Positions 1-12,334 are shown, counted from the stretch's first letter. The stretch is 64,000 nt of DNA from Zeugodacus cucurbitae (GCF_028554725.1 NC_071668.1:41616501-41680500); one strand, 5' to 3'. A program made the numbers and translations. The notes: generated by a model not told the origin, from the letters alone.

Positions 1-650
1 ATTTTCAGGTTTCCGTGATTTTTATGTGCCCTTTACTTGGACCTTTGTGAATCTCGTAGCGAACTTTAGGTGATCTTTCGTTTCGAACAACTATGAGAGA
101 TCTGGTAACCAATACACCATAAGATAAGTAACTCTACTCGTCTTGCAGGGTACTGAGTGCTTTAGCACTTAAGCTGAAGATACACAGCTCGCGTATGCGA
201 AGTCGTACGTTTGATAGGTGACTTGAATACACATTTTCTGTTGCAATGAGCTACATAGCTCTCGCATGTTTACACAGCTAACGCTCCGCATTATTACACT
301 TTCGCATTCGCATGCGTGAGGTATGTAGCTTCATCTTTACGTAATAAAGCCATCGCAGCAAAAATGGAGTACAGTTATCCCCGCCTAAGTAGCACTAGGT
401 AGTAGAAGCACTTAAACGGGATTCATTGAAGTGCCTTTCCCGCTTAGTCTTGCATGTTAAGACGGGTCATAGCGGTATTTGTAGGCAGCCGTCGTGTCGT
501 TGTCTTTGTGTTCAGAGCATTATGCAAGGCTTGTATATTTTGCATATTGCGTTTACGAAAGAATCGATTGCCTATTTAAGAAATATTGATTATTCGGACT
601 TTTTTTTTAAATACAATAATTCCATGATTGAAAGACTATACCGGCATTTA
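1..650. other. Unassigned non-coding DNA
   Basis: I see no gene, RNA or recognisable repeat here. Short open frames lack homology that I recognise. Confidence 0.5.
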
Positions 651-1628
651 ATCGGCCCTATTCGCGTTGTCGTTTTAATAGTCGTTTCTAAGTCGTCGTC
701 GTTCTTATCGTCTTTTTTTTCATAAATTGGTATTCTTAAAGTATATCGTAACGCCTGAGATAAGTTATCGAAATTTGACTACATATTTACCTTATATACT
801 TTAAGGCGCTCTTTTCTCATATAAAAATTTGTTTCTAATTTAACGAGACAAATTTTTAAAGCAGTCCTTAATGGATTTTATGTTATTCTCTATTTACTCT
901 AAACAACGTTATCACTGTAATTATTGTCCTTACGTACAACAATGTTAGTCTTCCATCTTTATTTGATTTTTTAAAAGAAGTAGTGGTGACATCTGCGTCC
1001 TCCTAACTTTCTTCTAAAATATGTTATACTTCCAGCGTCTCATGCTCCTTGCTTCTGGCTAATCCGACTACTCTAAATAGTGGTCCAGCCAAAGGAGACA
1101 TGGGTATGTGTTTATTAACTCCTCGTCTTGTTGGAGTACTATTTTTTTCTTCGTTTTGAATTTTTAGACCTTTCATATCTTAAATATACTCTTAGATATA
1201 AAAATGGAATTTTATTAATGCTAACAATTTCCGACGCGAGAAAGCGGTGGAATGGATTTAGTTTTTTTTTTTTTTTGAAAAAAAAAAATCCCACCCAAGA
1301 AATCGAAATTTAAAGGATTAATCCCTTTTCTAAAGTCCTTGGCATATGCAGGCTATTTTTCCATTTCAGAAATTAAAATTTCAAACTGTTTCCGATTTGG
1401 AATTTTCATCTTCACTTCAAATATTCCTTCAAACAACCGCGTCGTTTCTATGTCGCTCACAATTATAGCAACGACAAAAAACGACTGTTTCTATGTCGTT
1501 TCTATAGTCGTTTCAAATTGGGGAATCTCAATTTATTTGCGATAAATGTCGTTAACGCCAACAGGAATGCCAAATAGGCGTTCTTAAGTCGTTTTAAAAC
1601 GATAACGACAACGGGAATAGGGGCGAAT
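651..1628 (-). mobile_element. Harbinger-like non-autonomous element carrying MSANT fragment (copy 1)
   Basis: Bounded by imperfect inverted repeats: the left end reads CGGCCCTATTCGCGTTGTCG and the right end, reverse complemented, CGCCCCTATTCCCGTTGTCG. On the minus strand around 1240-1420 is a remnant of a Myb/SANT-like (zeste/MSANT-type) DNA-binding domain, recognisable from FEILISEMEK followed by PAYAKDF and KLNPF. It holds an in-frame stop after EMEK and an A/T homopolymer tract. MSANT proteins are the usual second gene of PIF/Harbinger transposons. No transposase is present, so any movement would depend on another element. Related copies lie at 23881-25997 and 27313-27792. The target duplication is not clear. 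Confidence 0.6.
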
Positions 1629-2440
1629 ATACAATACAAATTTAGATATTCGCAGTTGAAGCTAATTCTTCTTGTTGTCTTTTTTGGGAAATGGTTATTA
1701 TAGAGGTTTTTAACAAAAAAAAAGCTTATTAAATTTAACTACGTTAACCCTATTTTCTTGCTTCAATTTTTGTTTCTTTATGGTTCCTGTTTTGGTTTTT
1801 CATTGCCGATATTGTATCTTTGTTTTAAAATTTATTTTAATAGATCTTACATAGTATACTTAATTTAGATCAATTTCTAAAGCTAATATTAATTTAAGTA
1901 TTTATTAAAAATTATGATACGGCGCGAAAATTTGTTATTTCAATTGTTGAGTTTAGCTCTTCACATCTCACCAAAAATACCGCACGAATCATTTATTTAA
2001 TAAAAAAAACAATGTTCATAAATCCGCTATTGTTCGCTATAACAACATTAAAGTATTGAATTAAGGTATGTATGTTAGTTGGTTTATATTTGATGCTGTT
2101 CCAATTGGTTCTGCATTAGAAACCTTATTTTCATTAGATGAAAATGTTGCAACAATTTCCATAACAAAAAAATTACATTAAAAAAATTTTCCACTTTTCT
2201 CTCAATTTTGTGGAATTGAAGCTCTTACCACACTTTATTAAATTATTCGGTAGCTATTAATGAAAAATTATACGTCTAAATAGCTTTTATGGGAGCATAA
2301 AATTATTATTACATATTTAAAACTTCAAGAAGTTGTAGATACAATATTAAAATGCACTCTTAAATAAATAAAAGATATTACATTTGAAAATTGGTTTTTA
2401 ACGCTAATTTACACTCAAAATGTTGAGACACTCCATGTTT
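1629..2440. other. Unassigned AT-rich DNA downstream of KdelR
   Basis: No coding signal. The part nearest 2441 should hold the KdelR 3' UTR; AATAAA-like motifs for minus-strand cleavage occur near 2365. Confidence 0.4.
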
Positions 2441-3079
2441 TTATGCCGGTAATTGCAATTTCTTTCCTTTTAGTACTTTAGTTATATATAAATAAAAGAA
2501 ATCGCAGTATAAAATAGTTTGTACTATCCCGGCAAATATCGCTATTAAATCGTAATGAGTTTCAGCAATGTATCGATGAATCCAGTTTAATAAATAAAGA
2601 GCTCGATATGAACCAAGAGCGAAGAGATAGTGACTAGTAATTGATTCAGCTTCTCCGGTTTTGCTAACCATAAATAGCTGTGGAAGAATTGCAACCGACT
2701 CCAAATAAATCGAAAATGTCCACAGGATTTCCATTACAGTAAACTCATGATTAATAATCAATGACAGCAAAGCACACGGAACAAGTAAGAACTCAATGCG
2801 AAAAGTATCATGATTATGGTCGTAAGTTCCTCTAAATTTTCCATACATCAAATATAGTGTTGTTCCAGATGCCGAAAGGAATAGTACTTTCATAACCGAA
2901 TTGTAAAGGCTAACATAAGTGGTAAACAAATCCAAATAACGCGTTAAGTAAACTAATGCAAATAGAATTTGAGATTTTCCAGATATTCCTGCGCAGGAGC
3001 GGGTTTTCCAAATTTTTAGCAGTAGTATGATTACAGCCACTACGTGTGACAAATCACCGGCTAAGCGAAAGATATTCAT
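2441..3079 (-). CDS. KdelR: ER lumen protein-retaining receptor (KDEL receptor)
   Basis: A 212-residue protein, the usual length of the family, opening MNIFRLAGDLSHVVAVIILL and ending in a lysine-rich tail (KVLKGKKLQLPA). KDEL receptors are seven-helix Golgi/ER-intermediate membrane proteins that bind escaped ER chaperones through their C-terminal KDEL/HDEL signal and return them in COPI vesicles. Family hallmarks visible are KTRSCAGISGKSQ after helix 1, the RYLDLF segment, the NHEF stretch, and ESVAILPQLFM followed by HYLFALGSYRALYLLNWIHR. The cytosolic C-terminal lysines match the COPI-binding tail. The reading frame is intact and uninterrupted, so the gene is intronless over its whole CDS, as annotated here. 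No poly(A) tract or flanking duplication proves a retrocopy. The start ATG at 3079 fits the family N-terminus exactly. Confidence 0.95.
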   Translation of the reverse strand: MNIFRLAGDLSHVVAVIILLLKIWKTRSCAGISGKSQILFALVYLTRYLDLFTTYVSLYNSVMKVLFLSASGTTLYLMYGKFRGTYDHNHDTFRIEFLLVPCALLSLIINHEFTVMEILWTFSIYLESVAILPQLFMVSKTGEAESITSHYLFALGSYRALYLLNWIHRYIAETHYDLIAIFAGIVQTILYCDFFYLYITKVLKGKKLQLPA

Positions 3080-5340
3080 TTCTCATAAATGTATTAAGTT
3101 GATATTTAATATATAATGTAATTCTTATTCCATAAACACTTTCAACTTTATGTTGTCGAAAATAAAGATTTTCAACACTCGTCAATTCTAACTAAATATT
3201 TCACGACAACATTGAAGGAATAAGAACACAAATGACGTGGCTGACAATCGGTGAAAAGTACAACAAGATTGAACAAAAATCCTACAACTTTAGATCCAAC
3301 ATAATGATGCGTTTAGACAAGTTAAATCGTTCTGTTTGCGATATCAATAATTAATGCAATGGTTATATGATAGGTTAAGATTGGGCGCTACACTACACTA
3401 CACCATCATGCTAGCGGAATCAACTGATGCTGCAACAAGCTTGAGGCATACACTACACCAATATGTTGGTACAATAATATTTTTTTTCACAAATTGTACA
3501 TGAAAAAGGCCGTTATGGATAGAGACATAAAATTAGTGCGGATTTGTTTATTTCTTCACAACTATTTCCTTGTTGGCCTAAGGATCTATTTCTATTAATT
3601 TTTCAATCATTGTCTTATAGCACATGTATTTTATTTCGCGTCTACAATTAATTCCAAATAAATGCGGTAAATTCACAATACACTACTACACTACTATTTT
3701 ATTTCGCGTCTACAATTATCATCACACATATTTTCCCATAAACACGGCACTGATTCATATAAATCAATAAATTCTCCCCAAATATTCATGAAAATTGCAA
3801 TTAAATGCGGTAAATTCACAATACACTACGGCAGCATGCTGATACAATCAGAAAAATATCAAAATCGTTTTGGTTTTGCTTCAGCAGATTGTGCAATCAC
3901 ACCACAAGTACATATACGATCAATCAGCTGGCACCATTAGAAGATTGCGCCATTTTGACATTTTACTCTCCCAAAAAACCTGTAGCTGCCAGCAGTTAGT
4001 ATACAAAGCTTATGTATTCTCCTTTTTTACTAAAGCGGTGTAATTATCTTGCATATTCTCTCTTTAGCGTAAATGCTTCATATATTTTGCTGCTCTAATG
4101 TTTCAATTATTTTAGAAAGCAATGTGTTATAGTTTTGTAAATTTTCTTTAGCTGTATTGAATTTATCACTTCTAAGCTCGTTATATTGGGCGATGTTCAC
4201 TTTTGAAAAGTTTTCATTGGGAAGTAACAACTAAATTATCCATTTGAATTCGTGAAAATTGCTCAAAAGAAAAATTTTTATTTCATATTCAGTTAATTCT
4301 GATAGAATCCTAGCAGAAATCCGTGAAATCGAAAAAAATCTGGCAATCTCCATATTTACCAAAATCCGTGATCATTTTTAGACGGATATATTTCGATAGT
4401 CGACAACTAGTCGAATTTTTTTTGTAATTTCTATCCAGCCCTTTTATCCACAACCCAAATCGAATTATTATAAGGAGATTTATAATTCCATCAGCAATAT
4501 TATCAATTCAGTAGATTTCACTGTATTATTTCTTATTATGGCCACAGCCGGGTAATATTTGTAAAACTTTTTTACAATTTCGGAAATATTGTAGGCACAA
4601 TGAGCTACCGGACGTCAAGACTCGTATTGTGCAGTTTAATTAATTTTAACTGATGGATAGGCGCTAGTCATTGGAAGTCCTTTTTTCTCACGGAAAATCG
4701 TAAGATGTTTAGGAAACTCTTCACCCTCAGCAATACTTCCTTAGTTGTAGGCGGCATTGTCTTATTAAAAATTATATCGGGTGCTTGTTTTATAATCCGT
4801 ACTGGTACTTTATAGCCCTATTCTCATGCCCTCACAAAAATCACCACACTCACTACTGTGAAGCTTTTGAATTTTGTAATGATTTCCTTATTTTGGCGAA
4901 AATTCAAAAGTTCAAATGCTCACAATTTTCTCAAACCTCTGTGACGTGTGAAAGCAGCCATCACAATACAAAAATATACATATGTGTTTGTTTTGTTTTA
5001 CATCAATATTTGAAAAGAAATATGTAAATATTTGAGTGTTGTAACTACCATTGAGGGACTGTTCTTTGAGTGTGCGGCTATTGTTGACGAGCATCATTTA
5101 TAAATACATTTCGATTTGCCAAATCGATATGTAAAGTTCTGATAGATGAATTAGTGCCGTGATGTTCAGAAACCGAATATTCCATTTACTCTGAGATTCC
5201 TGGCGTGCTTATACTTTTACGGGCACGGCTCTTACCAAAAATGCGTTGGGAATAGTTAGATACTTTCTATGAGCCAGTCTTCTGTGTCTAGAGTTCTACA
5301 TTTTGTATCTAAAGTTAATTAGTTATGGCTTTGAGAAGGT
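3080..5340. other. Unassigned intergenic DNA upstream of KdelR
   Basis: The first few hundred bases should include the KdelR promoter and 5' UTR (minus strand), but no firm TATA or initiator can be assigned. The remainder is AT-rich with simple CACTA-rich tracts (3385-3470) and short local duplications. No gene is recognised. Confidence 0.4.
3626..3830. repeat. Local interspersed duplications
   Basis: Two motifs alternate: one beginning ATTTTATTTCGCGTCTACAA at about 3626 and 3693, and one beginning ATGCGGTAAATTCACAATAC at about 3661 and 3805. The order A-B-A-B suggests a small local segmental duplication, not a microsatellite. Confidence 0.6.
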
Positions 5341-5344
5341 GGTC

Positions 5345-7395
5345 CTGAGAGTTTTCACTGCGAAGCCAAAACGGACTGCCGTGGCCTGCGCCGCTTGAAA
5401 CAGAAGCGGTTGGCCAAATGACTATGGAAGTGGACTAGGTCCCCTCGGCCTAGCGTTGGGGGCGGCTCGTCAATCGACGAGTCCGCCTTCGGTCTGGATA
5501 AGCTGTTTGACGAAGAGCAAGAAGAAGGCAATCCCAGCTCTGAACTAGCGCTACTGGAGGTAAGACTGGAGAATGTAGTTTCTCCAGATTAACCTGCAGC
5601 ATGCAAAGGCGGCTTCCGCAGAATTATTGCTCCGCCTGGAACGGGATAGTCATCGTCGTCTTTATCCAGGAACCGTGGCTGAGCAGTAGCGGTATTTCTG
5701 GATTAAGGGCGAAGAGCCACAAGCTGCTAACGGTCAGCGATTCAGATAAAAACAGAGCCTGTTTGTTATTTCCGAACGAACTTAATGTGTTCCTTTTGCC
5801 TAATTTCAGCAACGGAAGCGTTGCCACCGCTAATTTAGAATGCGAGGAAAGGATTTGGCTGATTTCGGCCTACATGCTCTAATGCAAATTCGCGGCATGA
5901 AATCTGGGGCAGCACGGATACAAATCAGAGAGGTGAGTCATTTTTCGAGTTTAAAGTAGATCAAGATCTTTGTATTTGTAATAGGGGAAACTCCCCAACT
6001 TTGGTAACTGCGGGTAGAGAGGAGGTCCTTGATCTCACCCTAGCCTCAATCGCGATTGCACCTCTGATCTCAGACTGGAAGGTCCTAGGGGACCATTCCT
6101 TATCTGACCATAGATTATCGGGTTTAGTATGGACGAAACGCGTCCACCCAGCAAATATCAGGAAACTTTAGGAAAACAAACTGGAACCTTTATTCCAAAA
6201 GGCTCCGATTTGTTCTCTAAGAAGCAACGGAGGAGACAACTAACGCGGTGAAGGATTACGTAGAAATCTTTAGCTCCGCGTGGAACTATGCCCTGGAGAG
6301 CTCGTGTCCATTAAGGATGCCGAAGGGCGGAGGGAAACCGATCTGGTGGACTTTGGAGCTCTCTTAAATAAGGGCATCCGTCAGAAGACTTTTCAACAAA
6401 GCTCGTAGAAGCGGGTCAGCTAATGACTGGACGTTGTACAGGGTGGGACTCGCCGTGTACAAGTCCAAGATAAGGAGGGCTAAGAGGTCGTCCTGGAAAA
6501 CCTTCTGTAAAAAGGTAGAATTGTCAAGAAGCGTCTAGATTTAGACACATTCTCGCAAAGAGACCCTCATCCTCGGGATACCTCAAGGACATGAATGGAA
6601 ACTGGACACTGTGCAGTGAGGAAAGCCTCAAATTGCTCCTGGACGCTCACTTTCAGAGTAATCCTTCCCCTGGACGAGTGCAACTTGGAGCACTCCAGGC
6701 AGATTGTGTGGCCTTCCCGGACCTTCTAAATGAGAGACTTCTGGTATGGGCGATTAATTCATTCAAACCGTTCAAGTCCCCTGGACCGGATGGTATCATA
6801 CCAGCGCAGCTACAGCGGGCCCTCTGCCTTTCCTGTAGTTGGTTGATACCCATATATGCAAACTGCATTGGTAGTTCTTTTTACCAGGAGATACAAAATA
6901 CCGGATGCGCCGCTGCCGTCGATGGGAGGAGCTTGTCTTCACCCCGCAGACAGCGTGAAGTACTTAGGAGTTGTCTTGGACATGTAGCTTTCTTGGAAAG
7001 CTAACATTACGGTAAGAGCAAAAAAGGTATCGGTTGCACTGTATTGCTGTAGAGGAGTCATTGGGAGTAGATGAGGCCTCTCATCAAAAGTTGTTCTTTG
7101 GCTATATGAAAAAATAGTCAAGCCTATAATGTTCTACGGGATTCACGTGTGGTGCGAGACGCTTGAAAAGACTTCACTAGCTAAAAAGCTGGTAAGTGTG
7201 CAACGGGCGGTTCTCGTAGGTAGTAAATCAAGAGGTAAAGGGAACTCTTTGGCCTAAACAAGGTCAATCTTTCCCAAGTTATAGGAATGCTAACTGGCCA
7301 TTGTCCAACGGTACTCACGCTGTCAAAATAAGAGTTTTACCGGATGCTAGTTGCAAAAGTGAATCCTCCCATCATTTCCTTTTGGAATGTCCCGC
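5345..7395 (+). mobile_element. LOA-like non-LTR retrotransposon relic
   Basis: Degenerate LINE on the plus strand. An apurinic-type endonuclease remnant lies at about 5590-6170 (QEPWLSS, RACLLFP, then a SDHRLSG-like motif), followed by the start of reverse transcriptase near 6770 (FKSPGPDGIIPAQLQ). The catalytic RT core is deleted, and the chain resumes at about 6950-7240 with RT thumb sequence (VKYLGVVLD, LWLYEKIVKP). A remnant near 7300-7395 (TGHCP, then FLLECPAF in another frame) resembles the C-terminal end of such elements. There are many stops and frameshifts. Assignment to the LOA/Jockey side of LINEs is by eye; the nucleic-acid-binding ORF1 is absent. Confidence 0.65.
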
Positions 7396-9156
7396 TTTTG
7401 CGTACGCTTCGTGGTCCCAACATCGACTCGGACCACTATCTTGTAGCAGCTAAGATACGCACCCGCCTCTGTGTAGAAAAGCGCACACGACAACAAACCC
7501 TAGGAAGGTTCGACATCGAGAAGCTGCAATCACAACCGACAGCCGAACGATTTTCTACTCGACTTGCACTCCTGCTCTCTGAGAGTACTCATCAGCATCT
7601 CGGTATAAGGGAACTGTGGGATGGCATATCAAACTCCTTACATACAGCTGCAACCGAAACCATTGTCTTTCGGAAAAGTCAAAAAAACAGCTGGTATGAT
7701 GAGGACTGTCGTCTCGCAGTGGAGAGAAAACAGACTGCCTACCTCGCAATGTTGCGATAGACCACAACACGAGCGGAATGGGAAAGATACCGAGAGCTGA
7801 AGAGGGACCGTGAAGAAATTCGAATAGCAATTACCCACTTGAAGAACAATAAGGCGGCGGTGGCCGAAGGATTATCGGCCGAGCGAAGAGCTGATAAGGT
7901 GCATGCATCAGCTTATTTGCAGAATATGGTCGGAAGAAAGTATGCCTGACGATTGGAATCTCAGTGTACTCTGCCCAATACACAAAAAGGGAGACCCCAC
8001 AATTTGCGCCAATTACCGTGGGATAAGCCTCCTCAACATCGCGTATAAGGTTCTGTCGAGCGTACTGTGTGAAAGACTAAAGCCCACCGTCAACAAACTG
8101 ATTGGACCTTATCAGTGTGGCTTTAGACCTGGAAAATCAACAGCAGACCAGATATTCACCATGCGCCAAATTTTGGAGAAGACCCGTGAAAATAGGATCG
8201 ACACACACCATCTCTTTGTCGACTTTAAAGCTGCTTTAAACAGCACGAAAAGGAGCTGCCTTTATGCCGCGATGTCTGAATTTGGTATCCCCGAAAACTA
8301 ATACGGCTGTGTAAGCTGACGTTGAGCAACACCAAAAGCTACGTCAGGATCGGGAAGGACTTCTCCGAGCCGTTCGATACCAGACGAGGTTTCAGACAAG
8401 GTGACTCACTCTCGTGTGATTTCTTTAACCTGATGCTGGAGAAAATAATACGAGCTGCAGAGCTAAATAGAGAAGGAACAATATTCTATAAGAGTGTACA
8501 GCTACTGGCGTACGCCGATGATATCGATATCATTGGAAACTACACCCGCGCCGTTAGTTCTGCTTTTTCCAGAATGGATAAGGAAGCGAAGCGTATGGAT
8601 CTGGTGGTGAACGAAGGCAAGACGAAATATCTCCTGTCATCAAACAAATAGTGAGCGCATTCGCGTCTTGACGCCCACGTCACTGTTGACAGTCATAACT
8701 TTGAGGTTGTAGATAGTTTCGTCTACCTGGGAACCAGCATTAACAGCAATAACAATGTCAGCCTGGAAATCCAACTCAGAATCACTCTTGCCAACAGGTG
8801 CTACTATGGACTAAGTAGGCAATTGAAAAGTAAAGTCCTCTCTCGACGAACAAAAACCAAACTCTACAAGTCTCTCATCCTTCCCGTCCTACTTTACGGT
8901 GCAGAAGAGTGGACGATGTCAACATCCGATGAGACGGCACTAGGAGTTTTCGAGGGAAAGGTTTGGCGGAAGATTTATGGTCCCTTACACAAGTATCCAC
9001 TCCGATGGAAGGACCAGGTGGAGAGGGACCTGGCTTCGCTTGGTATAACCAATTGGCGCCAAACTGCCAGAAGGAGGGATACGTGGCGCGCTGTTGTGGA
9101 CTCGGCTATAACCGCGTAAACGGTGTCTACGCTAGTCAAGAAGAAGAAGAAGTTTA
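7396..9156 (+). mobile_element. RTE-like LINE, 5'-truncated copy A
   Basis: Starts inside the endonuclease C-terminus (NIDSDHYLVAAKIRTR) and runs to the 3' end with an AAGAAG-type simple tail at about 9138-9152. Reverse transcriptase blocks are present: CANYRGISLLN, GFRPGKSTADQIF, GFRQGDSLSC and the catalytic LAYADDIDII. It is inactive: there is a stop after AYLAML near 7758, a deletion of about 0.4 kb joining the maturation region to RT block 1 near 7810, a frameshift near 8298 and another deletion near 8980. It parallels the fuller minus-strand copy at 32755-35990. Confidence 0.8.
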
Positions 9157-9164
9157 GATAAAAC

Positions 9165-9560
9165 CTCTGACAGCGAGGTTAGTGCTTGAGTCATTTGGTT
9201 GAGCACCACCATCATTTGCTCATTTTGCTGTACAATTTTTTTTTGTATGGTAAGAACCCCGCCTGTCATCTGCTCATTTTGACCACATCGCGATCCTCTA
9301 TTTTTTTTAGGACTGCAAGCATTTTCGCTACTGTCAATTTCCCTTCGGATGGGATGTAAGCGGCCGGAGATGGGATAGAAGAAGGAAGAATGGGAGGAGA
9401 GACGGAAAGAGGGGATACAACGGAAGACGAATCAATAAAAGATGAATTAGAAAATAATGATGAGGAGTAATAAACAGGAAAAGCTGGAGCAAGTGATGTG
9501 GCTGTTGGGGAGGGGGCTGGAGCTGGAGCAGGAAAAGTAATGGAGCTTGAACGGGAAGTG
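9165..9560 (-). pseudogene. Possible C-terminal remnant of an MSANT/MADF-type transposon protein
   Basis: Read on the minus strand, this stretch encodes a proline/serine-rich linker (PAPAPAPSPTA, then SPAAYIPSEGK) followed after stops and frame changes by a helical tail (LKKIEDRD, then QMMVVLNQMTQAL). That layout resembles the tails of Harbinger MSANT proteins, such as the one at 15552-15887, which also has a Ser/Pro linker and helical end. The assignment is inferred from composition only. Confidence 0.3.
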
Positions 9561-10075
9561 GACCAATTATTGCCTCATATAATACATTATGAAAATTATT
9601 TACTTCTAACAAATACTCCATTACTCTCCAAAAAGTAATAGAGAAGTAATGCAGAGGAAAACAACCGCCCCAACTTCCTCCATCTTCAATCACTTCAATA
9701 ATTTTACAACAACAACATAAACATAAATTTGTACTCATAAATAAACACACAAACATATATGCATTTATATGCAACAAGCATACATTATGTATATATATAC
9801 AAATGCAAATACAAATGAAAAAAATGCAACCCTGCGTCAGCTGACGATTAGGGATATTAGAGCAGTTTAGCTATATTTTTGTGTATATAAATTATATGAC
9901 ACTGCATAACGAGCGCAACAGAGATGTAAGATCACAATTTTTTGTACGTGTGAGGGGAATAGTGGTTAAAAAACTCACCAGCAGCTATGCTGGCCTATGG
10001 CAAACTCACCACTTTTTTTACCACTTTTGTGGGTTTAAAAAGCTTCGGTTTAACCAGTTTTTTACATAACCATAA
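9561..10075. other. Unassigned DNA
   Basis: No recognised gene or repeat. A short open frame at 9881-10069 has no identifiable product. Confidence 0.4.
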
Positions 10076-11812
10076 ATCATGGCTGCTTGTGAAGTATTAT
10101 TTTGCGTGTTTCATTTTAATCAGTTTTAAATCAGACTAATTAAAGTTTAAATTATTTAACCACGCATTTTTAAATAAGTTAAACGTAAAATATAAGTTTT
10201 CTAAAGCCAAAAGATGGAATTGAAGAGGGTGATACAGTAATACATACTTCATCTCACTGTCAATTCGAAGCACGCAATAGAAGCTTCGCCAACAAAGATC
10301 AAAGATCTCCTCAATGATCAACATCAAGGGCGAAACCATGGAATACGTAAATAATTGTTGAATATAATAATATTGTCTTGCCTTAAATTCTAATTAATTT
10401 TCAATACAGATATTTCAAATCTCATACGGCGCGTTAAAGGTACTCATCCTTGTCACTTATGGTAGCAGCGAAGAACTCTCGAAGGAATAGGAATATATGC
10501 TGCAAGCAAATCCAGAACTATGGATGCAAACGCTGCTACATAGAACACAAATCATTTACACACCAGATATTAGGTTTAATGTCACTTTTTTTTACGTGAA
10601 ATTAAACCGTTTGGTCAACACAAGCACGTGTTGGACCGACATGGTTTAGGTACTTTTGTAACCGTTTATTATCGCGACGTGTGTCAACTGGGTTTTGCCA
10701 ATGAGCTAGAGGACAAAGCATTTGCAGTATTTTTGGGCTTACCGGCACTTGGCCGTGCCATTAGCAGCTAAAACACAGAAATTAAAGGGTAAATTTAAGT
10801 GAATGTTTGTGATCATAGAAATTTCAAAATTTTTTGTATGTTTAATTAGGAGGACTTTTTTTGATTAATTTTCACCTTGTATTGAGGAATCATAACGTTG
10901 TTGTATCGCTTTACAAGGACATAAATTCACCGAAATTAGTTCAATGGAAATACCACAGCAAGAGCATGGATGTTAAGACTAGAACGTTGCCGTGCTAGAT
11001 TTAGAATTCCTGAAACATAAGGTAATTATTACTAACTTTTATGTTCAAATTTTACTTTATATTTTATAGTAAGCCTCCTCCCAGAAATTGGATGAATCTA
11101 GTACTATTGAAATTAATGAAAGAACAGATCTTTTAACAACTCCTAAAGGAACCAAAAGAGTCCTCACATAATGTGCGCAGCTTGCACTTCCAGCCGGCAC
11201 GGAGTATTTGACATTTTCCACTCTTCCTCCAGCCTTTGTCCGATAGCAAAAATTGTTCAACTATTCAATTCTTTATACATATGTATATAGTGTAGTACGA
11301 TAATATATGTATAAAGTAGATATAATAATAATCACCTAAATGGCATGATATTTTTAATAAATATGTAGTATAATTAATGATTTTGGTTCTACATTCTCTT
11401 TTGTGGTTGTGGTAGGACTAACCGAAAATAGCAGGTATAGTTTCAAAGCTTTTGTGGGTCGCAGTACTGAAAGTGCACAGTGGAGTTTTCCTTCGCAGTT
11501 TTGGGTCTTTCATCCGTGATTGTACCAAGAACTGTACTGAAAGTACATATGTAGTTTTGGTTCACAGTTTTGAGTCTTTCATCCGTGATTGTACCAAGAT
11601 CATTCCCCGAATTGTGCAAGAGGTATATATAAATGTCTATATGATGAATGTAATGTGCAAGAAAGGGATGAACGATCACACGTACACAAGAGTTTCGGGT
11701 ACTTTTGTCAATTCGCCCTTAAGAATCTCATAGAAACTTTCATTGAAACTGCTAGTACCGCTCCCTGGCCTTCCATAGAAAAATTCGCTGGTACCTGTCT
11801 TGCAGGGTTGTT
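10076..11812 (+). repeat. Unknown gene-like repeat R2, copy A
   Basis: About 1.74 kb, present again in inverted orientation at 27793-29751. It starts with ATGGCTGCTTGTGAAGT. The copies share blocks that look like exons separated by AT-rich spacers with AG/GT borders: a block near 10185-10340, a block at about 10410-10770, a block at about 10850-11025 ending before GTAATTATTA, a block at 11070-11160 and a block at 11410-11820. In copy B the second block reads as protein (ELERHGLGAFEIVYYHDVCQ). I do not recognise the family. Copy A has stops in every frame. It may be a decayed multi-exon gene or an uncharacterised transposon. Confidence 0.6.
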
Positions 11813-11944
11813 ATTGTTACCCTAGGCATCCATTACGCTGTTATATATTAATGCAATCTAATCTGTTTCAATAAATCCTCTGCCTGGAGTCGCTATTGTT
11901 GTACTATCGTTGTGTCACTATTAAAAGTACGTACTGTCTAAGGT

Positions 11945-12205
11945 GGTTTCCAGCTTAAGCTTAAGTTTTTCTTCCGAAGTTTGCAAATATCTGAAAAGAG
12001 TAATAAAAAGATAAAAGTAAGCTTTATATGAAAGTATATTCTAACAAATGATAACATATATATGTAAGGTTTGATATTATCAACTCACCCATCTGCCTCC
12101 AGTGGCATAATCCTTGTTCTACTTTGATTTTGCATGTACACACCAGATGTGCGTTGCAGCTCGCTTTACCTTCCAAGAAACATTTTGCAATTATATTCCT
12201 TTAAA
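11945..12205 (-). repeat. Unknown gene-like repeat R3, copy A
   Basis: About 260 bp shared, in the same orientation, with 32333-32585. On the minus strand it holds a coding-like block (EGKASCNAHLV) ending at a GTGAGT donor-like site near 12093. In copy B an acceptor-like TTTCAG precedes a second block (about 32364 and below). In this copy the frame upstream is broken. Unidentified. Confidence 0.45.
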
Positions 12206-12334
12206 TACTACCGCACTGTAAAAATAAAATTTTGTTTTCCTCCATTTTTGGACTGTATAAGGGAGTACTTATAAGAAACCACTGTAGAGAGTTTGGTTAT
12301 ATATCTGTAGTAGTATACATATACGAGATATGTA

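Noticed and set aside
3385..3470. CACTA motifs suggesting a CACTA transposon end
   Set aside because: They are part of a simple CACTACA-rich tract without inverted partner or 3-bp duplication.
9334..9777. 147-residue proline/leucine-rich open frame on the minus strand
   Set aside because: Low-complexity frame opposite and overlapping a Ser/Pro-rich transposon linker; an adjacent frame fits known architecture better.
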